From positions 1 through 9,219 of the forward strand of contig CAKRPO010000068.1 of assembly GCA_934378195.1 (NCBI GenBank): a stretch of 9,219 nt of DNA. Direction: 5' to 3'. This document shows positions 6,127-9,219 of the stretch, piece after piece (the stretch's first letter is position 1; every line of letters starts with the position of its first letter). Source of the DNA: an uncultured Blautia sp. (GTDB lineage: Bacteria > Bacillota > Clostridia > Lachnospirales > Lachnospiraceae). Below the pieces are notes generated by a model. The model worked only from the letters and a program-made list of their open reading frames with translations. It did not search any database and was not told where the DNA came from. The translations under genes and the position numbers were made by a program.

Positions 6127-8232
6127 TCAACTTGATTTGATCTTTGCTTTGATCTCTTCGCAGATATGACGGCTGTGCTGATTATCTTTGAATTGCAGAT
6201 ATTCGTGGCGCCTGGCTTCATACTGTGGTTTCAGCTGGAAATCATTCTGGACGGTTTCTTCCAGAAGGTCCAGAAGCTGTTCCTGTGTTTCCGCCCTGTC
6301 ACCGAATAATTCAGTACGCATGTCGATATAACTGCCATGTGCTTCGTTGTATTTATCCAGGTCAAACTGATAAAACAGGGTTGGCTTGTCCTGATAGAGG
6401 ATATCCCAACATACACTGGAATAGTCGGTGATCAGCATACGACATCGCATCAGCATTTCGTTGACGGCAACTTCACCGAAGGATATCAGATGTATGCGGC
6501 TGCTCATGGCTTTAAAATTCTCAGCATATTCCTGGAATTTGGCGTGCAGATAGAAATTTACCTGCAGATCATATTTTTCCAGAATACTGCTGAAATGTTC
6601 GGAATTCAGAAGTGCCATGTAGTGGCAGAAATAATCACTTTCTTCAAAATCTTTGTCAGGAACGGAATCCAGCCAGCTTCGCCATGTTGGCATGATCATG
6701 ATCTCACGGCTACCATCGGATTTGTCCTGAAGGACATCCCAGCGCGGGAGTCCCGTGTTGATGACTTCCTCAGGTTTGTAACCAAAGTTGTCGACAATCG
6801 TCTGTTTTTCGGCATTTGTTGATACAACGAACAGATCACAGCCGCCGCGCATTCCTTTACTGTAAAAAGCATCGACTTTTTTGAGGGCGATAACACCGTG
6901 CTGCAGGAAGACAAATTTCTTTTTGCGCAGATAGCGGTTAAAAATGCTGTGTCTGCTCTGCATGGCGTACGTATGATATCTGGAGTCTGAACTGACGATC
7001 AGATCCGCAGCCTGCGTATAGATCATGTGTCGGATAGACATCAGGTCGATCACATTCTTTTTGTATGGGTCTACTTTGTAATGATCCGGCGAATCTTTGG
7101 AGATGATATAGTAGATTTTCTTACCAAGATAGGCCTCTTCATTTTCATCCATACAGTGCTTAAAGAAATAATAACCATTATCCTGTGCCATGGAAGCAAA
7201 TTTTTCACTTACCAGGCAGATGTGTTTGTTATTCCAGTAGGATCTGGCAATGCGATAGAGAAAAATCGCAGTAAATTCTTTGACAACGATATCAAGGCCA
7301 TCGTACCTTTCCTTCTTACGGTAGACGAATGCAAGCGTTTTGTTTCCGGTATAATAAGGATAGAGAAAAAATCCGTTCACAGTCTTATAAGAACCGTTAT
7401 AGAGGAACTTCTCAAACATGCGTTGCTTTGTGTCCATGGCAACGGCAATGTGGTTGATCCTGCCGGTGGCCGGATCACGGAGGAGTACATTAACATCCCA
7501 GTACAGACTCTTCCATTCGATGGCATTTAAGTCGAGAGAGACTTTGATACGCAGCAGATCGCCTCGTGCCTGTGTACGGACAGCATGAAAATCATAGGCA
7601 ACTGCATCCTCTGCCAGTTTGTTTCGAAAGGCCAGTTCAGTCCTGAGGTATTCATGGGTGCCGGTTTCGAGATCAAAACAGATCTTCAGGATTCCGCGAC
7701 TCATTTTCAGACTGCGAAGACTGCAAAAATGAGTCTGTGTAAGATAATGATTGCGGCCACACAGAAAGATGCGAAAGATATTTTGGGAATCTGTACACAG
7801 AACACCGATATATTCTGTTGGACGTATTGCAGGATCTTCCGGATAAAAGAGTCCGTCTGCAAAAATATAAAAGTCCTGCCAGAGCTTTGCCGGTGGCTGC
7901 GCATTCTTAAGAAGGAAGAGTTCTGATCCGTCAGGATTGATTCCTTCTATAAATATATGAAGCTCTTTGTTACGTCGGAATTCAAAAAGTCCCTCAAGTG
8001 GAGTCAGATCAAGTATAAATGAAGCCCCTTTCTGACGAAATGGCAGGCTTGCGGTACCGGGAAAGTCGAGTTCTTTTACGAGGAACAGAATCTTTTCGTA
8101 TTTGTCTGCGGAGAAATCTCTGACAGCAATAACTGCTTCGTAAGAAGATGCAGAGCAGATCTCAGCAGCAAGAGTTCCCTTTGGATGACTGAAATCGACA
8201 GATGCATCCGGAATATAAGTATTTGGTAACAT
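6127..8232 (-). CDS. CDP-glycerol glycerophosphotransferase family protein (TagB/TagF-like), long paralogue
   Basis: A 701-residue paralogue of the 516-residue transferase. The catalytic core spans about 335-695: QHG (444-446), TGLPRWD (493-499), PTWRSW (515-520), HAK (563-565), TDYSS (602-606) and FYQFD (620-624). The block after TDYSS is close to the shorter protein (both have GSYIDM and FGDR/WGDR). The second histidine motif reads H-A-K where the family usually has H-P; the histidine itself is kept. About 330 residues precede the core: predicted beta-rich, no signal peptide, no recognised domain, possibly two repeated beta-sandwich-like units that position an acceptor. Role inferred: adding polyol-phosphate to a wall or capsule polymer at the cytoplasmic membrane face. 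The start is ATG 8232 with GGAGG at 8237-8241, four bases upstream. It ends 6 bases past the shared terminator. Confidence 0.87.
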   Translation of the reverse strand: MLPNTYIPDASVDFSHPKGTLAAEICSASSYEAVIAVRDFSADKYEKILFLVKELDFPGTASLPFRQKGASFILDLTPLEGLFEFRRNKELHIFIEGINPDGSELFLLKNAQPPAKLWQDFYIFADGLFYPEDPAIRPTEYIGVLCTDSQNIFRIFLCGRNHYLTQTHFCSLRSLKMSRGILKICFDLETGTHEYLRTELAFRNKLAEDAVAYDFHAVRTQARGDLLRIKVSLDLNAIEWKSLYWDVNVLLRDPATGRINHIAVAMDTKQRMFEKFLYNGSYKTVNGFFLYPYYTGNKTLAFVYRKKERYDGLDIVVKEFTAIFLYRIARSYWNNKHICLVSEKFASMAQDNGYYFFKHCMDENEEAYLGKKIYYIISKDSPDHYKVDPYKKNVIDLMSIRHMIYTQAADLIVSSDSRYHTYAMQSRHSIFNRYLRKKKFVFLQHGVIALKKVDAFYSKGMRGGCDLFVVSTNAEKQTIVDNFGYKPEEVINTGLPRWDVLQDKSDGSREIMIMPTWRSWLDSVPDKDFEESDYFCHYMALLNSEHFSSILEKYDLQVNFYLHAKFQEYAENFKAMSSRIHLISFGEVAVNEMLMRCRMLITDYSSVCWDILYQDKPTLFYQFDLDKYNEAHGSYIDMRTELFGDRAETQEQLLDLLEETVQNDFQLKPQYEARRHEYLQFKDNQHSRHICEEIKAKIKSS

Positions 8233-8270
8233 AATGCCTCCAGAATAAATTCTTTCTTTATAAAATAGCT

Positions 8271-8298
8271 AATGTAATCATAACATATTTTGTGTAAA
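8271..8298 (-). promoter_or_regulatory. Candidate promoter of the long transferase gene
   Basis: On the minus strand, TTTACA (8298-8293, 5 of 6) and TACATT (8276-8271, 4 of 6) are 16 bases apart. Transcription would begin about 30 bases before the ATG at 8232. It is the best pair I can find in this AT-rich gap, but not a strong one. Confidence 0.4.
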
Positions 8299-8327
8299 AT
8301 AAAAATGAATTCTTTTGTAAAAAGGAG

Positions 8328-8356
8328 TTGACACACCAGGAAAAGTGTGATAGATT
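8328..8356 (+). promoter_or_regulatory. Promoter of the rplJ-rplL operon
   Basis: A perfect TTGACA (8328-8333) and TAGATT (8351-8356) are 17 bases apart. A TG at 8348-8349 placed one base before the hexamer makes an extended -10 that compensates for the weak hexamer. Transcription should start at about 8363, just at the beginning of the leader RNA. Confidence 0.7.
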
Positions 8357-8360
8357 TATA

Positions 8361-8449
8361 CAGAACGCTGCCGAAGACAGTAGGTGCCGCAAGGCATAAG
8401 GATTAAAACGCCTACCGAGGACTTAGTATTCTATTTAAGATTACAGAGA
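8361..8449 (+). promoter_or_regulatory. Ribosomal protein L10 leader RNA
   Basis: The 5' UTR of rplJ carries the sequence pattern of the L10 leader: GCTGCCGAAGACAGTAGGTG ... AAGG-TAAGG-TTAAAA ... CGCCTACCGAGGAC. The main helix pairs 8380-8386 with 8409-8415 (seven pairs, one G-U). Inside it lies a short hairpin GCC-GCAA-GGC (8386-8395, sharing 8386). In this family L10, alone or with L12, binds the leader and represses its own operon. A terminator hairpin follows directly, so regulation here is probably by premature termination. Confidence 0.88.
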
Positions 8450-8478
8450 CCTTACTGTCATGCAGTAAGGCTTTTTTT
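8450..8478 (+). terminator. Attenuator terminator of the L10 leader
   Basis: CCTTACTG (8450-8457) and CAGTAAGG (8463-8470) form an 8-bp stem with a 5-base loop, followed by C and seven T (8472-8478). It lies 50 bases before the rplJ start codon, within the transcribed leader, so it must be conditional. Its 5' arm can pair instead with ACAGTAGG in the leader (8377-8384). Confidence 0.85.
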
Positions 8479-8527
8479 ATGTTTTGACGCGGCGGTATAT
8501 CAAAATCTATAAGGAGGTGTACCATTT

Positions 8528-9040
8528 ATGGCAAAAGTAGAACTGAAACAACCAATCGTAGATGAAATCGCAAACAGCATTAAAGACGCACAGGCAGTAG
8601 TACTTGTTAACTACAGTGGTCTTACAGTTGAACAGGATACAATTCTGCGTAAGGAATTAAGAGAAGCTGGTGTTCAGTACAAAGTTTACAAAAACACTAT
8701 GATGAACCGTGCTTTTGCAGGAACAGCATGTGAAAGCCTTTGCCCACATCTGGAAGGAACTAATGCTCTGGCTATTTCCGCAACAGATGCTACAGCACCG
8801 GCTAGAATCCTTGCTAAATATGCAAAACAGTTCCCGGCTCTTGAACTGATCGCAGGTGTAGTTGAAGGAAACTACAACGATCAGGCAGGAATCCAGGCTC
8901 TGTCCCAGGTTCCGTCCAGAGAAGAACTTCTTGGAAAACTTCTTGGAAGCATCCAGTCTCCTATCACAAACTTCGCTCGTGTGCTTAACCAGATCGCAGA
9001 AGCACAGGGTGGTGCTGATACAGAGGCAGCAGCTGAATAA
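8528..9040 (+). CDS. rplJ: 50S ribosomal protein L10
   Basis: The stalk-base protein of the large ribosomal subunit (uL10). It binds 23S rRNA near the GTPase centre through its N-terminal domain and carries L7/L12 dimers on its C-terminal helix. The protein is 170 residues, normal for the family. Recognisable parts: the start MAKVELKQPIVDEI, VLVNYSGLTVEQDTILRKEL (about 26-45), the YKVYKNTMMNRA segment (about 51-62), and a C-terminal helix ending in an acidic Ala/Glu-rich tail. AAGGAGG at 8511-8517 is ten bases before the ATG. Expression is governed by the leader and attenuator immediately upstream. It is followed by rplL after 110 bases, the standard stalk operon order. Confidence 0.97.
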   Translation: MAKVELKQPIVDEIANSIKDAQAVVLVNYSGLTVEQDTILRKELREAGVQYKVYKNTMMNRAFAGTACESLCPHLEGTNALAISATDATAPARILAKYAKQFPALELIAGVVEGNYNDQAGIQALSQVPSREELLGKLLGSIQSPITNFARVLNQIAEAQGGADTEAAAE

Positions 9041-9111
9041 TCCAGAATTATTCGGTAAGATACGCAAACGAAGCGTAGTGTAGTTCGCAGTTCCTTATAA
9101 ATACTGCGAAT
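9033..9111 (+). other. Structured rplJ-rplL intergenic region (three hairpins)
   Basis: Three consecutive inverted repeats: CTGAATAAT/ATTATTCGG (9033-9041/9047-9055, spanning the rplJ stop codon, one G-U), TACGC/GCGTA (9061-9065/9073-9077), and TTCGCAGT/ACTGCGAA (9084-9091/9103-9110). None has a following U-tract, so they are not terminators. They could affect RNA processing, stability, or the higher translation that rplL needs relative to rplJ. Confidence 0.5.
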
Positions 9112-9150
9112 CCTAAAAATAATAAAATCTAATAAATGGAGGAAATTAAA

Positions 9151-9219
9151 ATGGCAAAATTAACAACAGAAGAATTTATTGCAGCAATCAAAGAATTATC
9201 TGTATTAGAATTAAATGAA
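9151..9219 (+). CDS. rplL: 50S ribosomal protein L7/L12, N-terminal part (cut by the window end)
   Basis: Only the first 23 codons are present: MAKLTTEEFIAAIKELSVLE plus LNE. This is the N-terminal dimerisation helix of bL12, the mobile stalk protein that recruits translation GTPases and binds the L10 C-terminal helix. The full protein is normally about 120-125 residues. GGAGG at 9138-9142 is eight bases before the ATG. The position after rplJ confirms the assignment. Confidence 0.95.
   Translation, partial: MAKLTTEEFIAAIKELSVLELNE

Noticed and set aside
6337..7530. Long plus-strand open frames opposite the long transferase (6337-6822 and 7027-7530)
   Set aside because: They are antisense to a convincing 701-residue enzyme, have no ribosome binding site or recognisable motif, and are explained by codon bias of the real gene.
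8076..8336. Minus-strand 86-codon frame upstream of and overlapping the long transferase
   Set aside because: It overlaps the transferase N-terminus out of frame and its start lies upstream of the candidate promoter.
8328..8399. Possible small leader peptide starting TTG at 8328 after AAGGAG
   Set aside because: The AAGGAG touches the TTG with no spacer, and the TTG is the -35 element of the rplJ promoter, so it would not be in the transcript.
1..9219. Mobile elements, CRISPR arrays, tRNA or phage features
   Set aside because: I saw no transposase, regularly spaced repeats, integrase, tRNA-like cloverleaf or terminal inverted repeats. The similarity between the two transferase genes is paralogy of the coding core.

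Overview
The window looks like chromosomal DNA from a spore-forming, moderately low-GC Firmicute, most likely a gut Lachnospiraceae (Blautia, Dorea or Mediterraneibacter type). This is inferred from a SpoIIID gene, strong AGGAG-type ribosome binding sites, an L10 leader upstream of rplJ-rplL, and TagF-like wall-polymer enzymes. I see no mobile element, CRISPR array, tRNA or rRNA. The genes are dense and intact.

Layout. Positions 16-270 (+) encode the sporulation regulator SpoIIID, reading convergently into a CobD/HisC-like PLP enzyme (286-1374, -). A divergent promoter region (about 1375-1529) holds a perfect 16-bp palindrome. It leads into a rightward three-gene cluster: an 83-residue uncharacterised protein (1530-1781), a GNAT acetyltransferase (1798-2361) and a TSUP/TauE-type membrane transporter (2395-3165, probable GTG start). 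A bidirectional terminator follows.

Positions 3208-8232 form a cell-surface polymer block. Two paralogous CDP-glycerol:glycerophosphotransferase-like proteins (516 and 701 residues) lie on the minus strand. Between them, on the plus strand, is an integral-membrane acyltransferase of the OafA/Acyltransferase_3 type. Each of the three genes has its own candidate promoter, and hairpin terminators separate the block from its neighbours. The simplest reading is that the two transferases extend or modify a polyol-phosphate surface polymer and the acyltransferase decorates a surface glycan. That coupling rests on position only.

From 8328 the window enters the ribosomal stalk operon: a promoter with an extended -10, an L10 leader RNA ending in an intrinsic terminator, rplJ (8528-9040), a structured intergenic stretch, and the start of rplL (9151, cut by the window end). 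One strand of the leader's main helix can pair instead with the 5' arm of the terminator. This predicts an L10-controlled transcription attenuator.

I found no clearly new multi-gene system. The observations most worth following up are the leader/antiterminator geometry, the divergent N-termini and motif difference of the paired transferases, the palindrome over the aminotransferase promoter, and stop codons lying in terminator loops.
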